Of a DNA stretch of 64,000 nt, positions 1 to 8,704 are shown piece after piece. The position numbers and the translations under genes were made by a program. Below the pieces are notes generated by a model. That model saw only the letters and a program-made list of their open reading frames with translations. It did no database searches and was not told the DNA's origin. Origin of the DNA: an uncultured Bizionia sp. (lineage in GTDB: Bacteria; Bacteroidota; Bacteroidia; Flavobacteriales; Flavobacteriaceae). The stretch spans positions 154,321 through 218,320 of the forward strand of contig CANMCF010000006.1 of assembly GCA_947496215.1 (NCBI GenBank), given 5' to 3'. Each line of letters opens with the position of its first letter. The stretch's first letter is position 1.

Positions 1-1
1 A

Positions 2-290
2 ATGCCTCCATATTTAATAGGTATGTTATACATATGCCTATTGATCTGTGTAATTAAGGGTTTCAATTTCAAGCAACAACTAAATTATTTGGACTGCCCT
101 ACCCAAGATGGAGTTTTTGTTTTTGACTAGTGTTTGCATCGTGTTTTCAGAGATGGTTGAAGTTGCTTGTATATTTATCTCTGTAGATTATATTATAAAT
201 ATTACTTATTCCTTGTTGTTGATTATTGGCTTCTATTTTTATATGAAATCAGAATCCAAGATTTATAGAAGCTACAAGGTATTGTCTTAA
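2..290 (+). pseudogene. Decayed first copy of the tandem 8-TM paralogue family
   Basis: This is a broken relative of the three to four genes that follow it. The frame 2-130 begins MPPYLIGMLYICLLICVIKG and continues with FNFKQQ, matching the fourth helix and the FNFRQL motif of the copy at 2583-3299. It then jumps directly to LNYL, which in intact copies lies about 80 residues further on, so an internal deletion has removed helix 5 and most of helix 6. The frame ends at TAG 128-130, while the family C-terminus (SVCIVFSEMVEV, then a last hydrophobic helix) continues in another frame at 108-290. One deletion plus one frameshift therefore inactivate it. The N-terminus would lie left of the window or is lost. 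Confidence 0.75.
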
Positions 291-389
291 GACTTGGAAT
301 TAGGCTTATTGAAATGGATGAGCTCCAAGATATTGGTTTATTGGTGGTTTTTGTTTTTATTGAATATGATTATACACCCTGTTTTTCAA

Positions 390-1085
390 ATGAAAGTAGA
401 TCAACCTATGTTGATTAAAGGCATTGCGTACCTCTCAATTGTTACATATGTTATTTTTGCATTATTCGATCTTTGGTTTGTGTATGTTTTTCCACAGGCA
501 TTAATGTTTCCTTTGCTTTTATATTCTTATCTTAAGAGAGCTGATGCCGTAAGCAAATGTTTTATAGGTTTTTTACTTGGATTTACTATGTCTGGAATTG
601 ATGGGGTAATGGGTGTGTTATTTGAGGAAGATGTCTTCAGTTCCCATATTGCAAATTCATTCTTTTTATTTGCTTACTTCTGCTTGTTTGTTTTCTTTTT
701 GAAGAAGCTTAAATTGTTGGACTTGATAAGACGCTTTTGGGCGTATATGATCGTTTTATTGGTATTTGATGTTTACATTGTTTTTAATTTCAATCTGATG
801 ATGTTGGAATGTGAATGTTTTTTGGAGGATTCTTCTGGTCTCATATTTGAATATACATATAATGTGTTCGTAATACTGGTGCTTTCGTTTTCCTTGTTAA
901 ACTATTTATATAATGATACAAAAAGAGAGTTATTCTTGTTCTTGGCCATCGCTAGCATAGCGTTTTCGGAAATGGTACAAGTCGTCGTTCTTTTTTCGGC
1001 TCAGAATACTGATGCATTGGTAACACCATATCTTTTATTGTTAGGTGTGGGGTACTATTTTCTTTATAAATATACTTATTCATAG
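390..1085 (+). CDS. Eight-helix membrane protein, YhhN/TMEM86-like paralogue 1
   Basis: A very hydrophobic protein with about eight predicted helices, homologous to the neighbouring genes at 1276, 2583 and 3362. Shared landmarks are an N-terminal MKVD motif, a FPLLLYSYL helix, a GF-x-SGID segment, a VLSFSLLNYLYND helix end, and FSEMVQV before the last helix. The helix count and the positions of these polar motifs recall the lysoplasmalogenase-like YhhN family, but the match is distant and I would not assign the enzyme activity. The ATG at 390 is chosen because all copies share MxVD just before helix 1; in-frame starts at 318 (ATG) and 294 (TTG) would add residues not conserved in the others. 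The gene follows the pseudogene by about 100 bp. Confidence 0.7.
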   Translation: MKVDQPMLIKGIAYLSIVTYVIFALFDLWFVYVFPQALMFPLLLYSYLKRADAVSKCFIGFLLGFTMSGIDGVMGVLFEEDVFSSHIANSFFLFAYFCLFVFFLKKLKLLDLIRRFWAYMIVLLVFDVYIVFNFNLMMLECECFLEDSSGLIFEYTYNVFVILVLSFSLLNYLYNDTKRELFLFLAIASIAFSEMVQVVVLFSAQNTDALVTPYLLLLGVGYYFLYKYTYS

Positions 1086-1275
1086 AGGCAGACTACGATG
1101 GTCAAAAGACATTGTCATAGGTGCTAAGGTATATGTTACACCTTTTTATGTGATCTTTCGGCAATAACAAGATGTCAGAAATTATTTTCAATACATATAT
1201 TTTTTTGTGTAACATATTGGTTTTTAGGTCTGTAGTTGTTTTTTTATTATATTGTATTCCGCAATACTTTACAAA

Positions 1276-2073
1276 ATGATTGTTGATAGATTTAAACTGT
1301 ATGAAAGGACTGTTGTTTTGTTGTCCACCTTATTTGTTATTAGCGTCTTGTTTGATTTTATTTTAATGTTAAACATTACTCTATCATTGATATTCGTTGT
1401 TTTTCTGTATTTGTACCTTACAGAATCAGAAAGAAAGAGTAAAATTTTTATGGGTTTTTTATTGGCGTTTCTCATAGGTGATATATATGCTGTTGTAATG
1501 GGGTTGTTCCATTTGATTTCTTCATATCTTGGAAATGCATCTTCTTATGTTGAACTTGAACCTTATGTTGGAAATATGCCATTTGTTATAGCGTATATTT
1601 GTTTAATTGTATATATAGCTAGAGATTTTAATTTTAGTCAATTGATAAAGCGTTTTAAATACCATTTATTGGTATTGGTTATTTTTAATGTCTATGCCAT
1701 TCTTACACTTAATCGAATGATGTTGGAAGCTGAGTTTTTTGAGATGTATACCTTGGCATTTTTATTCGAAAGCATATATAACTCATGTATTATTTTGGTA
1801 CTCTCGTTTTCGTTGTTAAACTATATCTATTACGATACTGAAGTCAGTTTTTTATTATTGTTGGGAAGTATATTCGTAGTGTTTTCCGAAATGGTACAGG
1901 TAGCCTATTTTTTTATTCCTCCAGATTCCGAAATGATGCAGTTGCCTTATGATTTTATTTCTACTGGCCGTATTCTTTATATCACTTATTCTTTGTTGTT
2001 GATTATAGGCTTCTATTTCATTTACAGGTATATTTTAGCAGAGATGGAATTGAAAGTAAAACTTGATTTGTAA
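1276..2073 (+). CDS. Eight-helix membrane protein, YhhN/TMEM86-like paralogue 2
   Basis: Second intact member of the tandem family, beginning MIVDRFKLYERTVVLL and ending with an amphipathic tail after the last helix. It keeps the family motifs: FLIGDIYAVV in helix 3, where the GD pair most resembles YhhN proteins, LNRMMLEAEF after helix 5, VLSFSLLNYIYYD, and VFSEMVQVAYFF. A TTG at 1252 would extend it by eight residues; the ATG at 1276 is preferred because it aligns with the other copies and the 12 bases before it (ctttacaaaATG) are nearly identical to those before copy 3. Function is unknown; location must be the inner membrane. The 190-bp gap before it shows no other gene. Confidence 0.72.
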   Translation: MIVDRFKLYERTVVLLSTLFVISVLFDFILMLNITLSLIFVVFLYLYLTESERKSKIFMGFLLAFLIGDIYAVVMGLFHLISSYLGNASSYVELEPYVGNMPFVIAYICLIVYIARDFNFSQLIKRFKYHLLVLVIFNVYAILTLNRMMLEAEFFEMYTLAFLFESIYNSCIILVLSFSLLNYIYYDTEVSFLLLLGSIFVVFSEMVQVAYFFIPPDSEMMQLPYDFISTGRILYITYSLLLIIGFYFIYRYILAEMELKVKLDL

Positions 2074-2556
2074 AGTTAAGGTAACAAATTTAACTAAAAG
2101 GCAAACTGTTTCTGATGATAAAGAGCATACTTCCATTACAACCTGAATGTGAAGAGCGCTATAACGAGTTTTAAACAGATTTAAGATGAAGATCGGTGAA
2201 AATGAATCTTTGCATTTAATTTAAAATGAGCTATGTTATGGCTGAAGACAAAATTGGGACCAAGTAAAAGAAAGTAGAGAAAACAGGAGTAGTTTTGATT
2301 TCAAAAAAAGGAATTATTTGTTAAGTTTTGACATATAGATCAATAAAATGTTTTTTTGAGGTTAAATCATTTGATTTAGACACCAAAAAAGAATTTCTTC
2401 TGATTTTTAATTTTGATATAAGATATTGATTGTTAGTGTTTTGTTGTTTTGTTTTTAATAAAAAGGAATATCATTGGTCTTTTTTAAGTAATTGCGTTAA
2501 AAAAGTGAATTATCGATAAAAAGACATGTTTTATCGATTAATTGTGTGGTTTTCAA
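2074..2556. other. Noncoding gap between paralogues 2 and 3
   Basis: About 480 bp with stops in every frame and no homology that I recognise to the adjacent family. It is AT-rich with several A and T runs, including a long T-rich stretch just before paralogue 3. No hairpin terminator or RNA gene is apparent. It may hold decayed sequence, but I cannot support a specific origin. Confidence 0.4.
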
Positions 2557-2564
2557 TACATTTG
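2557..2564 (+). promoter_or_regulatory. TAnnTTTG -7 box before paralogue 3
   Basis: TACATTTG matches the Bacteroidota -7 consensus exactly and lies 18 bases before the ATG at 2583. Because it sits inside the longer open frame that begins at 2526, it argues that translation starts at 2583 rather than 2526. No clear TTG element about 20 bases further upstream was identified. Confidence 0.45.
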
Positions 2565-2582
2565 CATCCCCAAGTTTACAAA

Positions 2583-3299
2583 ATGATTGTTGATAGATTT
2601 AAGTTGATTAAAGGGGCGGTGATTTTTCTTGCCGCTTTGTTTGTAATTAGTGTTTTGCTAGGTTATACTTTGATTTCAAGTATATCCAAAGCATTTGTGT
2701 TTCCTATTTTTTTATACCTATACCTTACGGAACCAGGTGTTAAAAGCAAGTCTTTTATTGGTTTTTTGTTGGTTTTCTCACTTTCGGGGATATACGCTGT
2801 GATTTTGTCTATGTGTTCGATATTTTATTCTTATTTAACCAGTATGCCATATATAATGGCGTATCTATGTCTATTGGTTTATATAATTAAAGAATTCAAT
2901 TTTAGACAATTGGTAAAACGCTTTAAATATTATCTATTGGTTTTGTTGGTGTTCAATGGATATGTGATTTTTACCCTTAACCAAATGATTCTTGAGGATG
3001 ATTCTCTTAAAGTAAATACATTGGAATTTGTCATAGAGGGAGTTTACAATCTATGCATTTTGCTAGTGTTGTCCTTTTCGTTGTTAAACTATTTGTATCA
3101 CGATTCTAGGACAGGGTTTTTATTGTTCCTGGCTAGTGTATGCATCGTATTTTCAGAGATGGTACAAGTTGCCTATATTTTTATCTCTGCAGATTATATT
3201 TTAAATGTTATTTATTCCCTGCTGTTAATCATTGGATTCTATTTCATTTATCTATACATTGAATCCAAGACCGACGATTATCAAGCAATACGACCTTGA
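2583..3299 (+). CDS. Eight-helix membrane protein, YhhN/TMEM86-like paralogue 3
   Basis: Third intact tandem copy, about 238 residues from MIVDRFKLIKGAVIFL. Its helices run in the same order as the other copies, with FVFPIFLYLYL, GFLLVFSLSGIYAV, MPYIMAYLCLLVYI, FNFRQLVKRFKYYLL, VLSFSLLNYLYHD and FSEMVQVAYIFI. It is the closest relative of the pseudogene at 2-290, sharing SVCIVFSEMV and the YSLLLIIGFYF last helix. An ATG at 2526 would add 19 residues but overlaps a -7 promoter box, so 2583 is preferred. Function unknown; an integral inner-membrane protein. Confidence 0.72.
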   Translation: MIVDRFKLIKGAVIFLAALFVISVLLGYTLISSISKAFVFPIFLYLYLTEPGVKSKSFIGFLLVFSLSGIYAVILSMCSIFYSYLTSMPYIMAYLCLLVYIIKEFNFRQLVKRFKYYLLVLLVFNGYVIFTLNQMILEDDSLKVNTLEFVIEGVYNLCILLVLSFSLLNYLYHDSRTGFLLFLASVCIVFSEMVQVAYIFISADYILNVIYSLLLIIGFYFIYLYIESKTDDYQAIRP

Positions 3300-3361
3300 T
3301 CGTATGACTAGAAAGATGAATGAGGTTTCCTGTTGAATATTTACGTAATACGTTCATAAAA

Positions 3362-4075
3362 ATGAAAGTTGATGAAATTAAAATAATCAGAGCAATAATA
3401 TACTTGTTGATAAGTATGTTGACTATTTGCATTTTGCTTGATTATTCTTTGTTGGCTAACATTGCAAAGGCTTTTATATTTCCTGTTTATTTGTATGTTT
3501 ATCTTAGGCGGCATACCGAAAAAAATAAATACTTCATATGTTTCCTACTTGGTTTTTCCTTAACAGGAATCCATGCAGTGATAAATGAGTTGGATTCAGG
3601 CGTTTATTCTTGTATTGGTAGCTTTCCTATTGTTGTGGCTTATTTAAGCCTGCTCTTTTTTCTTGTTGGAAAGTTGAGATTTAGGCACTTGGTAAAGCAT
3701 TTTGGAGCTTATTTGCTTGTGTTGTCCATATTCAATGTATATGTCATCTTTACGCTCAATCAAATGATGATGGAAGATGGATATCTACAAAGCTCTTGGG
3801 AATTCATATTCGAGTGTGTATATAATATCTCTGTGGTATTGGTGCTTTCACTTTCGTTGTTGAATTATCTATATGACGATACTAAAAAGAATTTATTGTT
3901 GTTTTTGGCCATTACATGCATTGCATTCTCCGAAATGGTGCAAGTAGTCTATATTTTTTCGGATGTGAGGACATTGAAAGCACCTTATCTACTATTACTA
4001 ACCATAGGGATTTATTTCATATATCCATATATGAAATCCAAAGTAGATAATGACGATATGATGCCCTTGCCTTAA
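3362..4075 (+). CDS. Eight-helix membrane protein, YhhN/TMEM86-like paralogue 4
   Basis: Last copy of the array, beginning MKVDEIKIIRAIIYLL, with the shared motifs KAFIFPVYLYVYL, FLLGFSLTGIHAV, LRFRHLVKHFGAYLLV, TLNQMMMEDGY, VLSLSLLNYLYDDT and FSEMVQVVYIF. It sits about 60 bp after paralogue 3, so the two may be cotranscribed. The frame can be extended to an ATG at 3320, but that N-terminus is not shared by the other copies. It ends four bases before the convergent DoxX gene. The family resembles YhhN only in helix count and a few polar positions. Confidence 0.72.
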   Translation: MKVDEIKIIRAIIYLLISMLTICILLDYSLLANIAKAFIFPVYLYVYLRRHTEKNKYFICFLLGFSLTGIHAVINELDSGVYSCIGSFPIVVAYLSLLFFLVGKLRFRHLVKHFGAYLLVLSIFNVYVIFTLNQMMMEDGYLQSSWEFIFECVYNISVVLVLSLSLLNYLYDDTKKNLLLFLAITCIAFSEMVQVVYIFSDVRTLKAPYLLLLTIGIYFIYPYMKSKVDNDDMMPLP

Positions 4076-4079
4076 ATTT

Positions 4080-4457
4080 CTATAGTTTTAAAAATGGAAT
4101 GTCTTTTCGGTAGAAAAACAATACGATGGCAGATAATATGAAGGTAACCACGGCAGTAATAAACAATACGCCTCCATCATTTTTGATCTCTATGCCCAAT
4201 TGTGTCAAGTGCATCATTATGGCTCCACCAATAAGTCCTAAGGTCAATGTTGCACCAGCCCAAACCGTCTTTGGGATCAGTAACAAGATGCCAGCAATGA
4301 GTTCCAATACACCAATGCCTATGCGACCAAAGGGTTCTAATCCCACTTGTTCGAAAATATAGACACTGTCTGGATGAGCAGTAAATTTAAAACGTAAAGT
4401 TTGTATTAGGATTATGGCTACAATTAATCTTAAGATAAACAATAATTTGGTTTTCAT
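4080..4457 (-). CDS. DoxX-like membrane protein
   Basis: A 125-residue protein with four hydrophobic helices in the DoxX/SURF4-like arrangement: a first helix (LLFILRLIVAIILIQTL), a short FKFTAHPDS loop, a helix with the IGIGVLELIAGILLLIP signature, a third with GATLTLGLIGGAIMMHL, and a last helix near the C-terminus ending in FYRKDIPFLKL. The GxLELxxGxxLLxP motif is the diagnostic DoxX feature. Such proteins are small inner-membrane proteins often linked to redox stress, but the exact role here is unknown. It lies 55 bp downstream of the nucleotidase pair on the same strand and converges with the membrane-protein array. Confidence 0.8.
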   Translation of the reverse strand: MKTKLLFILRLIVAIILIQTLRFKFTAHPDSVYIFEQVGLEPFGRIGIGVLELIAGILLLIPKTVWAGATLTLGLIGGAIMMHLTQLGIEIKNDGGVLFITAVVTFILSAIVLFFYRKDIPFLKL

Positions 4458-4512
4458 AAATTTTTAATGTGTTGATTTTTATAACTACATAGTAGCTCTA
4501 AAAAGGAGTTCC

Positions 4513-5430
4513 TTACACTATTATGGATGCACCATCTGCAGTTTTGTTTTTGTTGGCATCAAAGTAAAAATCTATTCTACCCAGATTTATGCCATAACAA
4601 CCGACTTGATTTACCAGTACGTTCTTACCTTCACTATTTTGTGCAATTGTAGGTTTTGGTAAAAAAGTGTGGGTATGCCCTCCAATGATTAAATCGATGT
4701 CCTTTGTCGATTTTGCCAAAAGAAGATCACAAATCTTCTTTGGATTTTTTTTATAATAATAGCCCAAGTGAGATAAGCAAACAATGAGATCGCAAGCTTC
4801 ATCCTCCTTGAGGATGCGAGTCATTTCTTGAGAGCTTTCAATAGGGTCCAAATATTCGGTCTCCTTATACATTTTTTTGTCTACAAGACCATTTAACTTC
4901 ACTCCTAGGCCGAAAACACCAATTTTCAAACCATCTTTTATGAACACTTGGTATGGTTTTACATGAGTATCCATAATGGTGTTTTTAAAATTGTAATTGG
5001 CGGAAAGAAATTGAAACTTGGCATGGGGTAGTTGGGCATAGAGGCCATCAACGCCATTGTCGAAATCATGGTTTCCTATCGTAGCTGCATCATACTTCAT
5101 CTTGGACATCAATTTGAATTCGAGTTCACCTCCATAATAATTGAAATACGGTGTTCCCTGAAAAATGTCCCCAGCATCCAACAACAATGTATTTGGATTC
5201 TCATTGCGTATGGCCTCCACAAGACTAGCTCTTCTTGCCACTCCACCTTGATTTGCGTTTCTAGATGCATCCGGAGCAAAAGGATCAATATGACTGTGTA
5301 CGTCATTGGTATGCAATATTGTGATTTTTTTCAGCTTCGGTGAGGAGTTGAAAGATTGTAATCCAAAACCACCTATGGTTACCAAGGCTGTAGCTGCTGT
5401 CGATTGTTGTAAGAATGTTCTACGTTTCAT
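4513..5430 (-). CDS. Metallophosphatase half of a split UshA-type 5'-nucleotidase
   Basis: A 305-residue exported calcineurin-like phosphatase. The N-terminus (MKRRTFLQQSTAATAL) has a twin-arginine signal. The dimetal site is visible as ITILHTNDVHSHIDPF (D and H ligands), LLDAGDIFQGTP, TIGNHDFDNGVDGL and the C-terminal GGHTHTFLP. This corresponds to the N-terminal catalytic domain of UshA; the substrate-binding 5_nucleotid_C domain is missing from this protein and is encoded by the gene just upstream, two bases away. Together they probably make one periplasmic nucleotidase that releases phosphate from nucleotides. The split two-gene form is common in Bacteroidota. Confidence 0.88.
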   Translation of the reverse strand: MKRRTFLQQSTAATALVTIGGFGLQSFNSSPKLKKITILHTNDVHSHIDPFAPDASRNANQGGVARRASLVEAIRNENPNTLLLDAGDIFQGTPYFNYYGGELEFKLMSKMKYDAATIGNHDFDNGVDGLYAQLPHAKFQFLSANYNFKNTIMDTHVKPYQVFIKDGLKIGVFGLGVKLNGLVDKKMYKETEYLDPIESSQEMTRILKEDEACDLIVCLSHLGYYYKKNPKKICDLLLAKSTKDIDLIIGGHTHTFLPKPTIAQNSEGKNVLVNQVGCYGINLGRIDFYFDANKNKTADGASIIV

Positions 5431-5432
5431 AG

Positions 5433-6191
5433 TTATTTGGTTTGGGTAAATCTATCGTCCTTGATTGGTGTGATGGTGTCCACCTTTTTGAAATAATCTA
5501 TCATGGCATTGCGAATTTTATAATCTAAAACATACAAGCTGTCATTGGGTGTGAAAAAACGCATTCCGTCACCTCCATTGTATAGATAGTCGTTGGTTGC
5601 CAAATAGTAAAGCTTGTCACTTTCAATTGTCTTTCCTTTAATTAGGGATTCCAATATGTTGAAGTCCTTGTCCAGTGTCAATTTCAATCCACTAATGGGA
5701 TGTGCTCTTTTTGCAAGACTCAAATACTGCATCATACTATCAATTTGCTTTCCTTTCAAAGCTATGACAACGATGCTGTTTTCAAATGGCATGACTTCAA
5801 ACGCCGTTCTGGTTGTGATGTTTCCTTTGGAAATGATGGAACGAATGCCGCCGTGGTTCAATATGACGGCATCTATGTCCTCTCCGGTTCTTTTGTTGAA
5901 AACGAGATTCCCTTGCTCAAGGACAATGTCAGCCATGAGATTGCCAATGGCAGTATTGAACTTGCCATCTCCCTTGGAATATGTTTCAGGAGCATAGGAA
6001 ATGATACCATCCATATCGCTATTGACTTTGTCACGGTATGGTTTTATCAAATTTTCGAATTCCTGATGCATTTTCAATGTATCTGAAACCGGTATTTGCC
6101 TACCTTCAATTTTGTTAAGCGAATATGGTTCTTGCTTACAGGAGAAAAGACCAATTGCAATTAGGAAAAGAAAAAAGGTTTTACGTTTCAT
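5433..6191 (-). CDS. 5'-nucleotidase C-terminal-domain lipoprotein
   Basis: A 252-residue lipoprotein: the signal MKRKTFFLFLIAIGLFSCKQ has a Cys right after a hydrophobic stretch. The body is the 5_nucleotid_C domain, with GKFNTAIGNLMADIVL, DAVILNHGGIRSII (the usual N-x-GGIR nucleotide-binding element), TTRTAFEVMPFENSIVV, and YLATNDYLYNGGDGMRFF near the end. In UshA this domain follows the metallophosphatase domain; here that partner is the next gene, two bases downstream. The pair should act together outside the cytoplasmic membrane. It diverges from the gene at 6267 with about 75 bp between them. Confidence 0.88.
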   Translation of the reverse strand: MKRKTFFLFLIAIGLFSCKQEPYSLNKIEGRQIPVSDTLKMHQEFENLIKPYRDKVNSDMDGIISYAPETYSKGDGKFNTAIGNLMADIVLEQGNLVFNKRTGEDIDAVILNHGGIRSIISKGNITTRTAFEVMPFENSIVVIALKGKQIDSMMQYLSLAKRAHPISGLKLTLDKDFNILESLIKGKTIESDKLYYLATNDYLYNGGDGMRFFTPNDSLYVLDYKIRNAMIDYFKKVDTITPIKDDRFTQTK

Positions 6192-6238
6192 GGGATTAAA
6201 CTTGTTGTATTTAGGTTAACTATTTAACCATCTTTTGC

Positions 6239-6246
6239 TATTTTTG
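6239..6246 (+). promoter_or_regulatory. TAnnTTTG -7 box of the dapA operon
   Basis: TATTTTTG fits the Bacteroidota -7 consensus and lies 20 bases before the ATG at 6267, in the divergent gap with the nucleotidase genes. It is the likely promoter for the DUF6913-like / dapA / KirBac run. The -33 TTG element is not obvious at normal spacing. Confidence 0.45.
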
Positions 6247-6266
6247 TCGCAAAGCAATAAATATAA

Positions 6267-6785
6267 ATGATTTTAAAAGGATTTAAGGAAAAATCTAATA
6301 AAAAGTATATTAACAAAACATTAAGGAAAAGGGTTGTCGTCCCATCCAAAGATAGGATTGGAAACCTAGGTATATTGGTGGATGGCAGAGAATCTATCGA
6401 TTATGATTGGTTCAAGACTTTGGCCGATGCATTGAAGGTTAATAAGGATAAAATTGAAATTATTGCATTTGTAGATAAGAAGAAAGAAGAGGAGAAGGAG
6501 TTGGTCCCAACTTATGAAGCCAAAGACATAGGGTGGAATGGAGTGATTAAAAACAAGGAGTTAAAACGTTTTTCAAACACAAATTTTGATCTTCTGATTA
6601 ATTACTATACAAAAGACGATTTGCTTTTGAAGTTGTTAACGGTAGCATCAAAGGCAAAATTTAAAGCAGGAATACTGCAAACAGATGAACGATTGAATGA
6701 TCTCATTGTAAAGACAGAATTGAGAGATTTTAAAACGTTCAAGAATGAATTGGTGAAATACCTTAATATATTAAATAAAATATAA
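6267..6785 (+). CDS. Conserved flavobacterial protein upstream of dapA (DUF6913-like)
   Basis: A soluble 172-residue protein, rich in Lys at the N-terminus ([16 protein letters not shown]). It has a mixed alpha/beta pattern: [47 protein letters not shown] and a final [17 protein letters not shown] segment. I recall this as the family that often sits directly before dapA in Flavobacteriaceae and is labelled DUF6913; no activity is known to me. No signal peptide or membrane helix is visible. The stop codon is one base before the dapA ATG, so translation of the two is probably coupled. Confidence 0.75.
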   Translation: MILKGFKEKSNKKYINKTLRKRVVVPSKDRIGNLGILVDGRESIDYDWFKTLADALKVNKDKIEIIAFVDKKKEEEKELVPTYEAKDIGWNGVIKNKELKRFSNTNFDLLINYYTKDDLLLKLLTVASKAKFKAGILQTDERLNDLIVKTELRDFKTFKNELVKYLNILNKI

Positions 6786-6786
6786 A

Positions 6787-7665
6787 ATGAACAACCCCTT
6801 TGTAGGAACAGGAATAGCAATTGTAACACCCTTTAAAGAAGATTTAAGTGTAGATTACAACGCGTTAGGTAGTATTGTGGAATTCAATATTGAAAATGGC
6901 GTGAACTATATAGTAATAAGCGGTACGACAGGAGAAAGTGCCACCATTACAAGAGAAGAGAAAAAGGAGATCATAAATGTAGTGAGTAGCGTTAATAGAG
7001 GAAGAGTTCCTTTGGTACTTGGGATTGGAGGAAACAATACGATGGCAGTCATAGAAGAAATAAAGGCAACGGATCTATCCGGATTTTCAGGAATACTGTC
7101 TGTGTCCCCTTATTATAGCAAACCGACTCAAGAAGGCATCTACCAACATTTCAAAGCTATTTCGGAGGCATGTCCAGTTCCTGTCATTTTATATAATGTT
7201 CCAGGTCGTACAGCATCCAACATGACTGCGGAAACCACATTGCGATTGGCCAATGACTTTGAAAACATAGTCGCTGTCAAAGAAGCAGGAAACAGTATGG
7301 GGCAATATTTACAATTGTTGAGAGATAAACCAGAAGGGTTTGGTGTAATTTCGGGCGATGACGATTTGGTGCTGGGAGTAGTCTTGGCAGGAGGAGATGG
7401 TGTGATTTCCGTAATAGCACAAGCTTTGCCTAGGGAATTTTCCAAAATGATAGAGTTGGGGAAAGCAGGAAAAGCAAAAGAAGCTTATGCCATTCATTTC
7501 AAATTGATGGAAATAGTAAGTCTCATTTTTTCTGAAAACAATCCAGCAGGGATAAAAGCGGTTTTTGAAGCTTTGAACCTATGTAACGATACTGTAAGAT
7601 TGCCACTTGTACCAGCTACCAAAGAATTGAAAAGTAAAATTGAACAGTTTTTGAAAACCATATAA
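6787..7665 (+). CDS. dapA: 4-hydroxy-tetrahydrodipicolinate synthase
   Basis: A 292-residue class I aldolase of normal length. It condenses pyruvate with aspartate semialdehyde in the first committed step to diaminopimelate and lysine. Catalytic residues are visible: Thr47/48 in SGTTGESAT, Tyr136 in [10 protein letters not shown], and the Schiff-base Lys165 in AVKEAGN. The substrate-carboxylate Arg is in the same PGRTASN loop, and SGDDDLVL is also in place. It acts in the cytoplasm. It is the second gene of a tight run after the DUF6913-like gene, followed seven bases later by a KirBac channel gene, an odd functional pairing probably reflecting only shared transcription. Confidence 0.96.
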   Translation: MNNPFVGTGIAIVTPFKEDLSVDYNALGSIVEFNIENGVNYIVISGTTGESATITREEKKEIINVVSSVNRGRVPLVLGIGGNNTMAVIEEIKATDLSGFSGILSVSPYYSKPTQEGIYQHFKAISEACPVPVILYNVPGRTASNMTAETTLRLANDFENIVAVKEAGNSMGQYLQLLRDKPEGFGVISGDDDLVLGVVLAGGDGVISVIAQALPREFSKMIELGKAGKAKEAYAIHFKLMEIVSLIFSENNPAGIKAVFEALNLCNDTVRLPLVPATKELKSKIEQFLKTI

Positions 7666-7671
7666 AAGGAT

Positions 7672-8595
7672 TTGGGTAAGAAAATTAAAGATCCAGGATT
7701 TGGAGCATATTCCAATAAGCTAGCCAAGCGTATGGTGAATAGCGATGGATCGTTTAATATCAAACATATAAACAAGCCAAGGAAATTGTTGGAAACCTAT
7801 CATTTTCTGATAAACATATCTTGGCTTAAGTTTTTTGTATTGGCTGCGTTGAGTTTTTTGGTCATCAACATATGTTTTGCAGGAGTATATCTAATTATTG
7901 GAATAGAGGAAATAGTTCCATCGACAGGAGATGATTTCAGGGACTTCACCAAAGCTTTTTTCTTCTCATCACAAACATTGACAACCTTGGGGTATGGGGC
8001 AATGTCTCCAAATGGCGTGCTAAGCGGAATAATATCTTCCTTCGAGGCTTTCATCGGACTATCTATGTTTTCTTTTTTAACAGGATTGATCTATGGTAGG
8101 TTTTCGAAACCAAAAGCATCAATACGGTTCAGCGAGAATATGATATTGAGGGACTTTAACCATACAAAGGCATTAATGTTCAGGTTGGTAAACAACAGAG
8201 CTTCCGTAATGATCAAGCCAAAGGTAAAAGTAACATTGGCACTTACAAAACTCAATAATGTGGGAGATTACGTGAGATCCTTCTACACATTGCAATTGGA
8301 GCGGGAGGAGATAACCTATCTGCCAACGACATGGACGATCGTTCATGAAGTCAATGAGGATAGTCCTTTGTTTGGCTATACAAAAGAGGAGTTGAAAGAG
8401 CATAATGGAGAATTGTTGATAATGATCAGTTATTTCGATGAATCCTTTAACCAAGAAGTACACCAGATGCACTCATACGAGTTAATGGAAATAAAGGTAG
8501 ATCATAAATTTTTGCAAGCCTATTATTACGACAAGGAAGGGAATATGGTTTTGGACTATGACCTTTTCGATAAAATAGAAGTCATCAAAAGTTAA
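7672..8595 (+). CDS. KirBac-type inward-rectifier potassium channel
   Basis: A 307-residue two-helix channel. The N-terminus has the Kir slide-helix signature DPGFG...NSDGSFNIKHIN, then helix 1 (FFVLAALSFLVINICFAGVY), a pore loop with the selectivity filter TLTTLGYGAMSP, helix 2 (FIGLSMFSFLTGLIYGRFSKP), and a cytoplasmic immunoglobulin-like domain with RLVNNRAS, FYTLQLEREEI, WTIVHEVNEDSPLFG. The start is TTG at 7672; the only later candidate, an ATG near 7731, would cut off the conserved DPGFG segment, and a stop lies immediately upstream. It follows dapA by six bases, so it is probably cotranscribed. Confidence 0.92.
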   Translation: MGKKIKDPGFGAYSNKLAKRMVNSDGSFNIKHINKPRKLLETYHFLINISWLKFFVLAALSFLVINICFAGVYLIIGIEEIVPSTGDDFRDFTKAFFFSSQTLTTLGYGAMSPNGVLSGIISSFEAFIGLSMFSFLTGLIYGRFSKPKASIRFSENMILRDFNHTKALMFRLVNNRASVMIKPKVKVTLALTKLNNVGDYVRSFYTLQLEREEITYLPTTWTIVHEVNEDSPLFGYTKEELKEHNGELLIMISYFDESFNQEVHQMHSYELMEIKVDHKFLQAYYYDKEGNMVLDYDLFDKIEVIKS

Positions 8596-8678
8596 ATATT
8601 ACTTAATCCCAATTAAAAGGGGCTCGCAAACATTATTTTAGCAAAGAAATTATATTTTTAAAATCCATATTAATAGCG

Positions 8679-8686
8679 TATTTTTG
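8679..8686 (+). promoter_or_regulatory. TAnnTTTG -7 box of bamD
   Basis: TATTTTTG matches the consensus and ends 18 bases before the ATG at 8705. A possible TTG start at 8684 overlaps this box, so the box supports 8705 as the true bamD start. Confidence 0.5.
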
Positions 8687-8704
8687 CATCTTGTTAAAAA
8701 ATTT

